DNA of 64,000 nt from Theropithecus gelada (Eukaryota > Chordata > Mammalia > Primates > Cercopithecidae). The translations under genes and the position numbers were made by a program. Below the pieces are notes generated by a model. The model did no database searches. It was not told where the DNA came from and saw only the letters and a program-made list of their open reading frames with translations. Position 1 is the stretch's first letter, and each line of letters opens with the position of its first letter. Shown here piece by piece: positions 21,756-32,870 of the stretch. Location of the stretch: the NCBI RefSeq assembly GCF_003255815.1, contig NC_037677.1, positions 111,304,936 to 111,368,935 on the forward strand. The letters are read 5' to 3'.

Positions 21756-22061
21756 GGCTGGGCTCGATGGCTCACGCCTGTAATCCCAGCACTTTGGGAG
21801 GCCGAGGTGGTTGGATCATTTGAGGTCTGGAGTTCAAGACCAGTCTGGCCAACATGGTGAAACCTCATCGCTACTGAAAATACAAAAATTAGCCAGACGT
21901 GGTGGTGGGCGCCTGTAATCCCAGCTACTAGTGAGGCTGAGGCAGGAGAATCACTTGAACCTGGGAGGCAGAGGCTGCAATGAGCTGAGATCGCGCCACT
22001 GCATTCTAGCCTGGGTGACAGAGCAAGACTATGTCTCAAAAAAAAAAAAAAAAAAAAAACA
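21756..22061 (+). mobile_element. AluS-like, plus strand
   Basis: Full-length Alu with a 21-A tail. Flanked by target-site duplication AAAGTACATTAAT (21743-21755) and AAAGTACATGAAT (22062-22074), one mismatch. Confidence 0.93.
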
Positions 22062-22074
22062 AAAGTACATGAAT

Positions 22075-22589
22075 GATATAATTAAAAGCCATAGTAGTTC
22101 TTTCATAAGACCTAAAAATTACAATATAGAGATAAAAGATGGTTTTCAAGTCAACATAATAAATGCATAAGAAGAAATTTAGGAACAAAAAAGACAACAG
22201 CCTATTATGGGCTGCCCTCTGTTAGATTAGCTGTATTTATCCAAGGTCACCTGCTATTTACCCAGCTCCCCGAAGCCATGCTGGCTTTCTTGGTTTGGCT
22301 TGCCACTTCATTGTCACCATATTGTGAGATATGCCTGTTAAGTGGATGGAAGAATTAGATGACACTCTGAGGCTACTAGTGAAAACTTTCAGTGGTATGT
22401 AGAACAACCCTGGTACAAAATGATCTATGACATGGGAATATTTGGGGTTTTTTTGAGTAATGTTGAACCTGCTCAGCAAAACTGTCAATGATTTTCTATA
22501 ATTACTTCTTATTGATTACAAATAAAACCATAGGGCAATGGATTGCCCCCACTTTTAGCTCCATCCATTAATGAAACACACATCTTCAT
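22075..22589. other. Unique sequence, no gene seen
   Basis: A 76-codon minus-strand frame at 22258-22488 has no recognisable motif. Confidence 0.35.
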
Positions 22590-22720
22590 GGCCAGGCACA
22601 GTGGCTCACACATGTACTCCCAAGATGGGAGGATCCCTTGAGCCCAGGAGTTCAAAGCTGCAGTAGCTGTGATCACACTACTGCACTCCAGCCTGACAGA
22701 GCAAGACCCTGTCTCTTTCA
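22590..22720 (+). mobile_element. Short Alu-like monomer (FRAM-like or deleted Alu)
   Basis: GGCCAGGCACAGTGGCTCAC joins almost directly to GATGGGAGGATCCCTTGAGC and the right-arm end. Either a free right-arm monomer or an Alu with a large internal deletion. Confidence 0.7.
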
Positions 22721-23929
22721 AAGAAAGAATATACATATTCTTGCCCAGTTATTTCTATACCATAGCTGGGCAGAATATCTTGATATGTGGTTCATGATTT
22801 AATAAGGAAGAGAGGAGCAGCTAAAGAGACATTATCCTGGTATGAGAAAATGCCTGGGAAGAAGGAAGTCAATTGCTACAGTATTGTCCTCTTCCTAGGG
22901 CACGTGGGTTACTTACCAAGGACAGCAGAAGAGCAGGAGCAGGAGTGAGCACTTTGCTCTGGAACCAGGATAAATGGAATGGCCAAGATCCCGCTATTCA
23001 TAAAATCCTTGCATTCAAGGGGAGTTATGTCCCTAAGAGACAGTGGAGCTGGGGCAGCAAATAGCATAGTTTTTAAGTTCACAATAGTAAGATCCAACAA
23101 TAAACTAAACAACCCAGAGAAATCAAAACCAAGTGCAAGATGAAGAGAAAGGGAAAATCAAAAACAGGGATAGTCCAGAAGCTATCCCTCAGTGTTTTTC
23201 TTACCCAGTGAGGGGAATAAAAAGGCATCTAACCTCCCATTTCCTACCACTGGTATTTACTTAGAGAAAACATAACATTTTCATTTGTGTTGGTCTTTTT
23301 TTAGTAACACTAAAGAACTTTCAGGGAGTTATGGGCTGCTCCCCATTTGAAGCAGCCAATTTCATTCAGTAGGATTGGTTCCCATCAGAAGGCAGCCTTA
23401 AAGAACACTTCACTCCTTTCAGTTACAGAATAATAAAAACAGTGAGGAATTCACATAGAGTCACAGACACCACTCTAACACCAGGCGTGCTTGCAATAGT
23501 AATGCAAACAATAGTAAGAGCTAAATATCACAGTTGCAGAGAACATCGTGCTTCCTTACTCAAAAAATTTACACAACAGATTGAATGGCAACGAAGGGGA
23601 AACAAAGTGAGACAAAAACGGGAAGCTGACTCCAACCCTGTCTGTGTGAACTGCATTCTGTACTGGGAAGGTGTTGAATTCACAGGGTCTACACACCAAC
23701 TTGGACTTGAAAATCATCTCCCAGAAATACCTAGAGAGAAACAGCCATGAAAACAATCAGTCCTCACAAATATTTTACTTTGTAGACATCCTTCCCAAAA
23801 GCACACTGTCTGAAGTGGGCCTTCTAGGTTGGTTAGCCTGGAATTGAATGCCTTCTCTTCCTGTTTATTAATCGCAAAGCTGGAACTGGTTTTTTAATTA
23901 ACTTCATTTAGATCATGAAATCATCCATT
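22721..23929. other. Unique sequence, no gene seen
   Basis: Contains the second copy of the 28-bp dispersed repeat at 23459-23486, within an unsupported 102-codon frame (23442-23750). Confidence 0.4.
23459..23486 (+). repeat. 28-bp exact dispersed repeat, copy 2
   Basis: Exact match to 21144-21171, 2.3 kb upstream, in the same orientation. Confidence 0.85.
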
Positions 23930-24090
23930 GGGGACCTCAGGCTGAACATCTCATTTTACAGATGAGAAAACTAAAGTTCACGGAGGTTAAGTGACTTGCT
24001 GCAGATCAGGCAGCTAATCAAATTGAGAGCAGAGCGCAGGTCTATGGACAGGGAGTGTAGAGCTTTTTCAACCATGGCACTTCTGGGTCG
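23930..24090 (-). mobile_element. MIR SINE relic, minus strand
   Basis: CTCATTTTACAGATGAGAAA, CTAAAGTTCACGGAGG, TTAAGTGACTTGCTGCAGAT and GCAGAGCGCAGGTCT are in reverse MIR order. Confidence 0.8.
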
Positions 24091-26118
24091 CCAGCCAAAC
24101 ACAGCCGTTTAAAAAGAGGCTGTCAACAAGCAGCACTGAAAGAAGCCAGTGATCCTGACATCTTAAGTTGAAAGCCGCACTTGAGAAAGATTTGGGAACT
24201 CTGGACATGTGATGTCATTGTGACTGAGGTTACCAACACATTCCCACATCACAGCTGGATGTGTCCAATATCCATGGGCTAGCAATGCTGTGCTGTTCTT
24301 CAGCCTGTAACCCGAGCAGGCAAACTCCACAGAGGAATGCAAACGCCCATCTGTTTACCTTGGGATGATACATACGCTCAGAGGAGTTGACTCTGCTTGG
24401 TTTCAAGCAGGCTGCACAGAAGTCAGTAGCAGATTATGGTATACAATCTACAGATTCAGAAAACTAAGAGAAAGCCTTCAGAAGACAATTATGCAGTTAC
24501 TGCAATAAGAAGTACATAAATTGACCCTACATATATTCTTATATCTAGGTGAGGGATTATTTTTTAAAAAAACAACTTCTGATTATCCCTCTCTGTCTCC
24601 CTTCTTCTCTCCCTTGCCCATTCCATCTCCCTGTTATGCCATGAAGGCAAGAGTGACTCCAATCATGAAGGCAAGAGTGATTCCAATGTCAACTTCTAAG
24701 CACTCTCAAAGAAAGAGAAAAGGAAAGAAAAATAAAAGGAAGAAAAGAAAAACCCCCAAATTAAAGCAGAAAGTACATCTAAAATTTCAATATGTTGAAA
24801 AGTTACTCATATTTAATATAATATTATCCTTAATAAACTCACTAACTTTCATGTAAGTACAGAGTTTCTTCTTTGATGCAGGGGAAAAAGGCAAAAAGAT
24901 TTCCCAGACAGGCTAAGGGCCAAGGGAATTAGAACGAGCCAAGAATGAAAATTCCAGTCATCTTAGTCGTTCTGCTTAGGGAATGTTACCCTTTCCTCCT
25001 AATTAGCTAGCCAAACACCATTAATTTTTACAAACACACTAAAGATCAGTATCCGAGCCCCTTCCTTCAATTCTTTGCAAGTAAAATCAGTTGCTAGAAA
25101 AGAACAAGCCTGGAAGTTTGGGAATCTTCTGCTCTTTCCCTAGTAAGAATCCATTTAGTAAAACCAAACAAAAACAAATTACACTCCTTAAAAGACACGT
25201 ATTTCCTAACAATGCCTCCTCCCTGATAAGCGATCCAGGCTAATGTTGCTGCTCAGATTACCCTCCCTTGGCACAGTGGGTAAAACTGCCTGACTGCTCA
25301 CACACAAAGTGAGGTCGCCAAGGAAAAGAAGGTGCAGAGGGAACCAGCAAGCAGTTCAAGGAGGTCAACCACGCTCTTCCTGACCTCAGCCCTCATCGTG
25401 AATTTTCCTTTCCATGAGAAACATACAGTAATATATTTAATACACAGAGCACTTGGCTATTGAAAGTTAAAAATTGAAGTACATATATCTAAGAAAAGTT
25501 TCTTCTGAACACCAATTTTTCATTTTCAATCAAAGACTATACTTCCATTTGCAATAATTATTTCTTTTGCATAAGGAAAATATTACTAGAAGTATACATG
25601 GAAATAAACCTAAATAACTCAACATGTTATACACTGCCCTTGACATTCGTCCTAAGAGTTAGGGACACAGGTCAGCGCAATCAGATTCCACTAGCCCATC
25701 GCAGGGATCCAGGTCGCAGAAATTCTGTCCGTCCCTACCTTCTCCTGCTATTTGCCAACCCAAACAATCAAGGGTTTCCACAAAATGATACTGTGAGAAT
25801 AGGGACGGAAACCTCTCTGGCACTCTGAGAAACACACTTTCCACCCATCCCAAGAGTTGACACTATATGTCTCAGACAATGATCTGGAGTCCTCCAGGCC
25901 AGGGAGGACTATCCAATAAGAAGTGGAGAAAATACAGAAGCTTTTGTCATCGGCTGGCATGTTCCTCCATGTAAGGAAAATTCTATCTTTTGTGGTCAGT
26001 GTTTCTGCGACTCTGGTTGCCACTCTTCTGCTACGTTAGCTAAGTAAGGTAGGTAGATGCATGCAAGGTATAAGGGTTTTTCACAGTTAGTGTTCTCAAA
26101 TCGGTAGAGAGAAACATA
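24091..26118. other. Unique region of about 2 kb, no gene seen
   Basis: Contains only a 24-bp tandem duplication (24640-24687). No reading frame or RNA gene recognised. Among the least repetitive stretches of the window. Confidence 0.4.
24640..24687. repeat. 24-bp tandem duplication
   Basis: CATGAAGGCAAGAGTGACTC-type unit present twice, one mismatch. Confidence 0.9.

Positions 26119-26158
<40 letters not shown>
26119..26158. repeat. (CA)n microsatellite
   Basis: About 20 uninterrupted CA units. Confidence 0.97.
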
Positions 26159-26160
<2 letters not shown>

Positions 26161-26759
26161 CTCCCCACAGCCTCAAAGAGAAAAAAAGAAAACGAGTATC
26201 AAGGTAAAACTTTTCCTCTGATTTGTCTTATGTGGGGACTACTATCTCCTGAACTTACAAGGGATGTTTTCTTAAGGGTAGTAAGTTTTCTTCCACTTGA
26301 TGTACCTCATCTGAACACACATGCTAACTAACACATGCTAACCGTTAAGATCAGTACACTTTTCAAGTTAGAATCATCTGGTCTAAATGATACCACTAAA
26401 GATCTGGGAATCCGAGGCAAAAGTGAGTCCTTTAAAACTCCAAGAACAAACAACACGCTACCTGAGAGGTTTCATGCAGGTCTTCAACATTGAGTTCATG
26501 CTAGCTGCTTCTGCAGATGCCAATTATGTATACATTTTATTATAATTGCTTGCATTGCCTGGAACTGTTAAAAAAAAAAAAAAGCACAAGAGCAGGAAAA
26601 TACAGGTGAAACAGTGAGCTCCATTAATGAGAGCTGCCACATGAACACAGAGCTGACATGGAAGTTATAGTTACCATAAAGCCAAGTGTACATGTGTGCC
26701 AAATTTCTGCTCAGCTCATTGCTCTAAGTCCATCCCACGGATGCCAAAGCATCACGGTA

Positions 26760-26870
26760 TCCCATTCATTCATTCTTTCAACCAATGTCTACTGAGCCCC
26801 TCGTACTGCCTGGCGCTGGGGAATATACAGCAAATAAGACAGATCCCCTCTGTGAATGATTCACCAGTGA
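26760..26870 (-). mobile_element. L2 LINE 3' end, minus strand
   Basis: CATTCATTCATTCTTTCAACC, CTACTGAGCCCCTCGTACTG and CTGGCGCTGGGGAATATACA match the reverse complement of the L2 tail. Confidence 0.7.
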
Positions 26871-27117
26871 AGTAATTTTCCCAAAATCATTTGTTAGGAG
26901 CAAGTGAACTGCTCTGTACTGATGTCTTTTCTTCTACTCATAGGAAGAAATTCTGAGACTCTCAGCTGGAAGGAAAGTCTGTGGACTTAGGAAATATTTC
27001 AGCATTATAATAAATTACTTGGTGGTCATTCCTGTCTAGCACCCAAATACAAAAACAATTAAGACTGGAATCACGTAGGGAAAGCACTGGACTAACCTGT
27101 CAGCTAGGATACTTCAA

Positions 27118-27302
27118 TTGCAGCACTTTTGACATTTGGGGCCAGATAATGTCTTGTTTTGGGGGGCTATCATGTGCATTGTAGGGTGTTTAGCAACATC
27201 CCTGGCCTCTACCTAGTAGACGCCAGTAGTACCCCTCTCCCAGTTGTGATAAAAGCATCTTCAGACATTGTCAAATATCCCCTGAGGGATCAAAACTGCC
27301 TC
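27118..27302 (+). mobile_element. MER20-like hAT-Charlie MITE
   Basis: Contains GCACTTTTGACATTTGGGGC, CATGTGCATTGTAGGGTGTT, TAGCAACATCCCTGGCCTCT and CAGACATTGTCAAATATCCC in the MER20 order. Copies of this family have been reported as endometrial enhancers; nothing here shows activity. Family name is from memory. Confidence 0.65.
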
Positions 27303-27345
27303 CAAATAAGTAAATAGGTGAAATTACTCATTGAAATAGATCATC

Positions 27346-27620
27346 GGCGGGGCACGGTGGCTCATGCCTGTAATCCCAGCACTTTGGGAGGCTGAAGTGG
27401 GTGGATCAGTTGAGCCCAGGAGTTCAAGATCAGCCTCAGTAACATGGCAAAACCCTGTCTCTATAAAAAATAAAAATAGCCAGGCGTGGTGGTGCACACC
27501 TATAGTCCCAGCTACTCAAGGGTCTGAGGTGGGAGGATCGCTTAAGCTTAGGAGGTTGACACTGCTGTTAGCCATGTTGCATCATGGCACTCCAGCCTGG
27601 GTGACAGAGCAAGACCCTGT
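27346..27620 (+). mobile_element. AluJ, plus strand
   Basis: Full-length diverged Alu with GGGTGGATCAGTTGAGCCC and TGTTAGCCATGTTGCATCAT. Its tail has grown into the long purine tract that follows. Confidence 0.9.
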
Positions 27621-27756
27621 CAAAAGGAAAGGAGAGGATAGAAGGGGAGGGGAGGGGGAAAGAGAGAAAGAGAGAAAGAAAGGAAAGAAAAAAAGAAAGA
27701 AAGAAGGAAGGAAGGAAGGAGAAAGAAAGAGAAAGAAAGAAAAGAAAGAAAGAAAG

Positions 27757-27823
<67 letters not shown>

Positions 27824-27866
27824 AAAAGAAAAGCAAAGAAAGGAAAAGAAAAAAGAAAGAAAGAAA
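27621..27866. repeat. (GAAA)n-rich purine tract
   Basis: About 245 bp of almost pure A/G on the plus strand. Starts as GGGGA/GGAA-rich sequence and becomes a long GAAA array (about 27700-27830). Creates long artificial lysine/glutamate frames. Confidence 0.97.
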
Positions 27867-28504
27867 TGCCACTGTCTCTTTAAACTAGGATTTTGTAATA
27901 TTAAAAATGGCAGGTAACCAACTAGACTGTGGAGAAATAAGTACGTAGTGTCCCTTCAAATAAAACTTCCAAATTATCAGCAGCCAGGCTCAAAGAGTTA
28001 AGTGATTTACTGCTCTCTCCATAGCACCCCCTAACACACACGCACGTTTTCTCTATTGTATAGTAGTAAGCCCAATACATAAACACCTTCCTAATCACCG
28101 GCTGTATATTCTAAAAAGAATCATATGTGATTCCATTTTGCTCAAAAATTTTCCTTCTTCAAAAAGTATTGGTAATGAGGACAAAGAATAGAGCACTCGC
28201 TCCTGATTCAGGCGGGGTGATTAATTACCTCTGTAGAACAGCACTGCAGCAGCTGTGTCTGCCAAGTGTCCCTGGGACCCATAATTAACCCAGAAGGTCT
28301 TCCGGGGGGACTCAGACTAGAAGCCAAAGGAATATAATTAAATCCCTTGCAGTTTTAAAGGTGCTCAAGTCCTAGATTCTTAAACAAATTCATTTTTTGC
28401 ATTGAACTAACAATGCTCTCATTTTTGCCCAAGACCTTCCAAATAATCTGGCTTTGTATCACTCAATATTAATTTAATATAAATTCCACAACAACAACAA
28501 AAAG
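27867..28504. other. Unique sequence, no gene seen
   Basis: 28210-28320 has two ATTAAT/AATTAA motifs in otherwise GC-balanced sequence; no gene supported. Confidence 0.35.
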
Positions 28505-28735
28505 CAAGGTGCAGAAGAGTATGTATGGTTGCTATCATGTAGGAAATGAACAAGATAAATATGTGTATACATGTGAGAAAAGTTACTAGAAGGAAACCAA
28601 AGAAACTATTAACAGTGGCTACCTCCAGGAGTATAAGTGGGGGCTATAGTCAGAGGATGCCCTCATTGAAGGGTCTTTTATGCAGTTTGATTTTTGTTCA
28701 TCTATGTATGTTATTATATAAGACCAATCATCATG
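28505..28735 (+). mobile_element. L1M 3' UTR fragment
   Basis: GCAAGGTGCAGAAGAGTATG, AACTATTAACAGTGGCTACC and CAGGAGTATAAGTGGGGGC match the 3' UTR of old L1 elements. Confidence 0.65.
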
Positions 28736-28934
28736 GGGTAAACCTGGCAAGAATGGCCTGGGTTACAGTGAAAAGTAGGGAGGATAATGTGAAGCCAATG
28801 GGTTGAAAATGAAACGAAATAAAAAAAACACCATTGATCTCTCTGTATTAAATGACAAAATTTATATTGGCTATAGTTTCATAAGAGTCTGAAAATTAAA
28901 TATCTAGGATTTCTCCATAAAATGTGAAATAAGC

Positions 28935-29125
28935 ATTTTTTGACTGCCTGCTATGGCCAAGATCCTATCCTGGGCAGTTTACACAGATGATCTCAGCTGA
29001 ATCTTGAACAGCCCTGAGAAGGAGGATCTCTATTCACCTACAAACTGAAGGACCTTGTCCAGGGTTACTTAGTTGTTTAAACAGCCACACACAGGCTTGG
29101 GCTGGATGCCAAATCCTATCCTTAC
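28935..29125 (-). mobile_element. MIR SINE relic, minus strand
   Basis: TGACTGCCTGCTATGGCC, GATGATCTCAGCTGAATC, CTGAGAAGGAGGATCTCTAT and ACCTTGTCCAGGGTTACTTA follow reverse MIR order. Confidence 0.65.
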
Positions 29126-29602
29126 ACTTCACCACATTTCCAGAGTGCTAGGTGAAAGTATGCTATCAAGGTCACTGACCTCACCCTCTTCAGAACATTT
29201 GGGAAAGATTAGTGACCTTTGGATGGCTGGTGTCAGGCATACACTATACAGTTCTAGATATTGCAGTTATAAGGGCATCTCTCCCTGTGCCCGGGTTTAG
29301 ATGTCACGCGGCTGACTTTAGGAAACAGAAAGGCTGATGTCTGTGCTTTGCTGGATGATCCCAGCAGCTTTGTGCTGGGTGTTCTGGCTGAAGTCAGGCT
29401 CCCTGCTTTAGCATTCTGGTGGCCTCTGTGAACAATCCCGTCTTCCCAGGGCTAACTAAACATTTTCAGAATCTCCTCTCTTTAATCAAATATGCCTGCC
29501 TTTTCCTCCATTTCTTCAGAATAATTCTCAACAATTTATCTTATAAAACTAAGCCATGAAGAAGTATCTATGAGCACAAACAATCCAATTAACCTTTCTT
29601 AA
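29126..29602. other. Unique sequence, no gene seen
   Basis: Nothing recognised. Confidence 0.35.
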
Positions 29603-29604
29603 GA

Positions 29605-30303
29605 AAGATTTTTTTTTTTTTTTTAAGTTCCAGGGTACCTGTGCAGGACGTGCAGGTTTGTTACATAGGTAAATGTGTGCCACGGTGGTTTACTGCACTT
29701 ATCAAGCCATCACCTAGGCATTAAACCCAGCATGTATTAGCTATTTTTCCTCATGCTTTCCCTTCCCTCACCCCATGACAGGCCCCAGTGTGTGTTGTTT
29801 CCATGACAGGCCTCAGTGTGTATTGTTTCCCTCTCTGTGTCCCTGTGCTCTCATTGTTCAGCTCCCATTTATAAGTGAGAACATGCGGTATTTGGTTTTC
29901 TGTTCCTGGGTCAGTTTGCTGAGGATAATGGCTTCCAGCTCTATCCATGTCCCTGCAAATGACATGATCTCGTTCCTTTTTATGGCTGCATAGGAGTCCA
30001 TGGTATATATGTACCACATTTTCTTTATCCAGTCTATCATTGATGGGCACTTGGATTGATTCCATGTCTTTGCTATTGTGGAGAGTGTTGCTATGAACAT
30101 ACATGTACATGTATCTTTATAACAGAATGATTTATATTCCTTTGGATATGTATCCGGTAATGGCATTGTTGGGTCAAATGGTATTTCTGGTTCTAGGTCT
30201 TTGAGGAATCACCACACTGTCTTCCACAATGGTTGAACTAATTTACATTCCCACCAACAGTGTAAAAGTGTTCCTATTTCTTGGCAGCCTCACCAGCATC
30301 TGT
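29605..30303 (-). mobile_element. 5'-truncated LINE-1 3' end
   Basis: Poly-T (from 29608) then AAGTTCCAGGGTACCTGTGC, the reverse L1 3' UTR, followed by the end of ORF2. More diverged than the copy at 16708. A near-repeat of 20-odd bases (CATGACAGGCCYCAGTGTG) occurs twice at 29775-29822. The ORF2 remnant is frameshifted between 29751 and 30166. Confidence 0.9.
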
Positions 30304-31257
30304 TGAAGAAACATATTTTCACAGGACTCCTAGGAGATCCACAGGCTACTTTGGCCAATGAGAAAATGCAGAGAGAGATCTTTGGGAAGGAATGACTTCT
30401 AGTGTCCTTTGAATCATAATCCTGAAACCTCCTTGTTGGCATTTTTTAGCCAGGATCAACTATAGGAGTAACAAGACAGGGAAAAATGCATTGAAATAAA
30501 AAAACAGCAAGCATAAAAACAATCTTAAACAACAGAAGACAACCAAACCTGGTTTCTGCACAACATGAACCACCAAACACGGTCCTTATGTTCGTCAGAC
30601 ATTTGCCTGCCACTTACTTTCAATCTTCACCACTCCAGCTGTGCAAATAAACAAGCAAGAATAACTAATGGTGTCTAAATAAAGAAGTTATTCCCAGCAG
30701 TGGCTCAGAACCAAACCCAGAAGGTCTGAGACCCCAGTCCCTACTTTGCTCTCAAAGATCCTGGGCCAGGGTCAGCACACCTGGTAAATTTGGCTAACAT
30801 CAAATGTCACTGATTCCTACACAAACGCCTGACCTGGAAACTAGTTGGCACTTGTGCTCAGTTGAGATAAGGAGGGCTGCCACACTGTTTATTAATAGAT
30901 AGAGCAGCTTTTCAGAATCTGGTTTGGTGGCACTGAAGGATTAACTGTGTTTTTTTCCAAGCACATTACTGGCGTGTTCCCTTTGGGGGCAGCTTCTTTA
31001 GTTAGCAGTAACTCCCTGACAGGTGAGCTTCACCTCTGGGAGAGGAGGCAGCACAAGGAAATCTTGGCCTCAGGAATAAGTCCTTTCACAGCTCCTGGGT
31101 GATGGCTTATGGACTCAGCCTGGCCACAGGGCCCCACTGAGCATGTATGTCTAAGGAGGTACCCAGGTGATTGCTTCCCGCTGTTCCCAGACATATCAGT
31201 CTGGAAGGGCATCCTTGGTGAATGGCCAAGCAGTCCTGAGAATAGCTAAATGCCCTG
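30304..31257. other. Unique sequence, no gene seen
   Basis: Minus-strand frames of 60-73 codons overlap here without recognisable motifs. Confidence 0.4.
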
Positions 31258-31267
31258 AGCAGATAAT

Positions 31268-31571
31268 GTTTGTTTGTTTGTTTGAGACAGAGTCTCCCTC
31301 TGTCGCCTAGGCTAGAGTGTAGTGGCACAATCTCAGCTCACTGCAACCTCTGCCTCCTAGGTTCAAATGATTCTCCTGCCTCAGTCTCCTGAGTAGCTGG
31401 GATTACAGGCATGCACCACCACATCTGGCTAACTTTCGTATTTTTAGTAGAGATGGGGTTTCACCATGTTGGCCCTTGAACTCCTGGTCTTGAACTCCTG
31501 ACCTCAGGTAATCCACATGCCTTGGCCTCCCAAAGTGCTGAGATTACAGGAATGAGCTACCACGCCCGGCC
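31268..31571 (-). mobile_element. AluS-like, minus strand
   Basis: GTTT-repeat tail, GAGACAGAGTCTCCCTCTGT, both arms, end CACGCCCGGCC. Flanked by perfect target-site duplication AGCAGATAAT (31258-31267 and 31573-31582). Internal short duplication of CTTGAACTCCTG near 31475-31500. Confidence 0.95.
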
Positions 31572-31609
31572 AAGCAGATAATTTTTAAGCCTTATAATCA
31601 AAGTTCCGT

Positions 31610-31654
31610 GTTGGATTAGTCTGTTCTTGCACTGCTGTAAAGAAATACCTGAGA
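31610..31654 (-). mobile_element. MaLR LTR (MST-like), first part
   Basis: TTGGATTAGTCTGTTCTTGC and TGTAAAGAAATACCTGAG are the complement of the 3' end of an MST-type LTR. Interrupted at 31655 by an inverted copy of the sequence that flanks the other end of the same LTR; resumes near 31930. Confidence 0.8.
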
Positions 31655-31913
31655 GGCTTTTTTGGGGCACCAGTGGGATTTCTATAAGCAAAGGCTTGGG
31701 GAAAAAGAAACACCAGGAAAACAAACTTTCTTCCTCACCTTGTCCCTTAAAATGTGTGCATGTATGTGCGTTTGCATGTGTATGTGTAAATGTGACATGG
31801 AAACTGGGTAAATGAAGACAATTTTACTTCCTAATTAAGGTTAATGGCTTGATTTAGAAGTTCAGATCTCTGGAATATTATTTTAAAATGTGACTAGACA
31901 TGTGATATAGTTT
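31655..31913. repeat. Left arm of a large inverted repeat
   Basis: Reverse complement of 32224-32457 at roughly 90% identity by eye, with an extra 22-base stretch. It ends with ACATGTGATATAGTTT, the first bases of the LTR, so the copied segment ran from flanking DNA into the LTR start. Confidence 0.9.
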
Positions 31914-31929
31914 ATAAGGAAAGTTTATA

Positions 31930-32233
31930 ATGATAATTTATAATGAAAATAGGTTTAATTGGCTCATGGTTCCATAGGTTTCCATAGGTTGTACAGGAAG
32001 CATGGCTGGGGAGGCCTCAGGAAACTTATAATTATGGTGGAAGGCAAAGGGGAAGCAGGCACGTTTTCACATAGTCAGAGCAGGAGGAAGAGAAGGGGGA
32101 GGTGATACACACTTTTAAACAACCAGATCTCCTGAGAACTCACTCACTATCTTGAGAACAGCCAGGAAGAAATCTGCCCCCATGATCCAATCGAAATGAG
32201 ATTTGGGTGGGAACACAAATCCAAACCATATCA
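31930..32233 (-). mobile_element. MaLR LTR (MST-like), main part
   Basis: TAGGTTTAATTGGCTCATGG, TACAGGAAGCATGGCTGGG, GGAAGCAGGCACG and CACTTTTAAACAACCAGATC, ending AATCCAAACCATATCA. Minus orientation; forms the loop between the two inverted-repeat arms. Confidence 0.85.
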
Positions 32234-32457
32234 CATGTCTAGTCATATTTTAAAATAAAATGCTAGAGATGCGAACTTCTACATCAAGCCATTGTCTTCA
32301 TTTACCCAGTTTCCATTTCATATTTACATATACACACACAAACACACATACATGCACACATTTTAAGGGATAAGGTGAGGAAGAAAATTTGTTTTCCTGG
32401 TGTTTCTTTTTCCCTAAGCATTTGCTTCTAGGAATCCCACTGGTGCCCAAAATAGTC
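32224..32457. repeat. Right arm of the large inverted repeat
   Basis: Includes the last bases of the LTR and unique flank. Probably the original from which the left arm was copied, because it continues smoothly into further flank. Confidence 0.9.
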
Positions 32458-32595
32458 ACTCTAAGCAGGTAATGCTTTGTCCTTGCCTGGGCAGATGCAG
32501 AGTCATGAGTGCTGCTAGCTGGAGAGGCAGGAGGACTCAGTACCTGGATAGTTCCTTTCCCTTTTCCCCCTCTTTTCTGGCAAAATCCCATTTAT
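32341..32595 (+). repeat. 255-bp segment duplicated at 35611 (probable donor)
   Basis: Gap-free match to 35611-35865 with six substitutions (97.6% identity), offset exactly 3,270 bp, same orientation. No LTR, poly(A) or terminal repeat characterises the segment itself. Confidence 0.95.
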
Positions 32596-32729
32596 GCTTC
32601 CAGACCAGCTCAATGACATGTTAGGCTAGATAATTTTTTTTAAAAACCTAGCTCAAGCTGAGCTACTCTTTCCTTCTGTAATCATGGCTAGATGTGTATA
32701 TAGCTCGATTGCAGACTGAGCACATTGTA

Positions 32730-32870
32730 CCGTAATGATTATTTACAAGTCTGTTTCACCAGCAAACCAGGAATTCCTTCCCGAGCTATTGTACCTCCAG
32801 CACCTAGCTCAGTGCACAGCCACAGAGCAGCACAACACATATCTGTTGAATAAATGAATGCATACCAGAG
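32730..32870 (+). mobile_element. L2 LINE 3' end
   Basis: CAGCACCTAGCTCAGTGCAC and ATCTGTTGAATAAATGAATG match the L2 terminus in sense orientation. Confidence 0.65.

Noticed and set aside
27364..27888. 174-codon plus-strand open frame
   Set aside because: It is Alu sequence followed by the GAAA microsatellite, giving a lysine/glutamate/arginine run; a low-complexity artefact.
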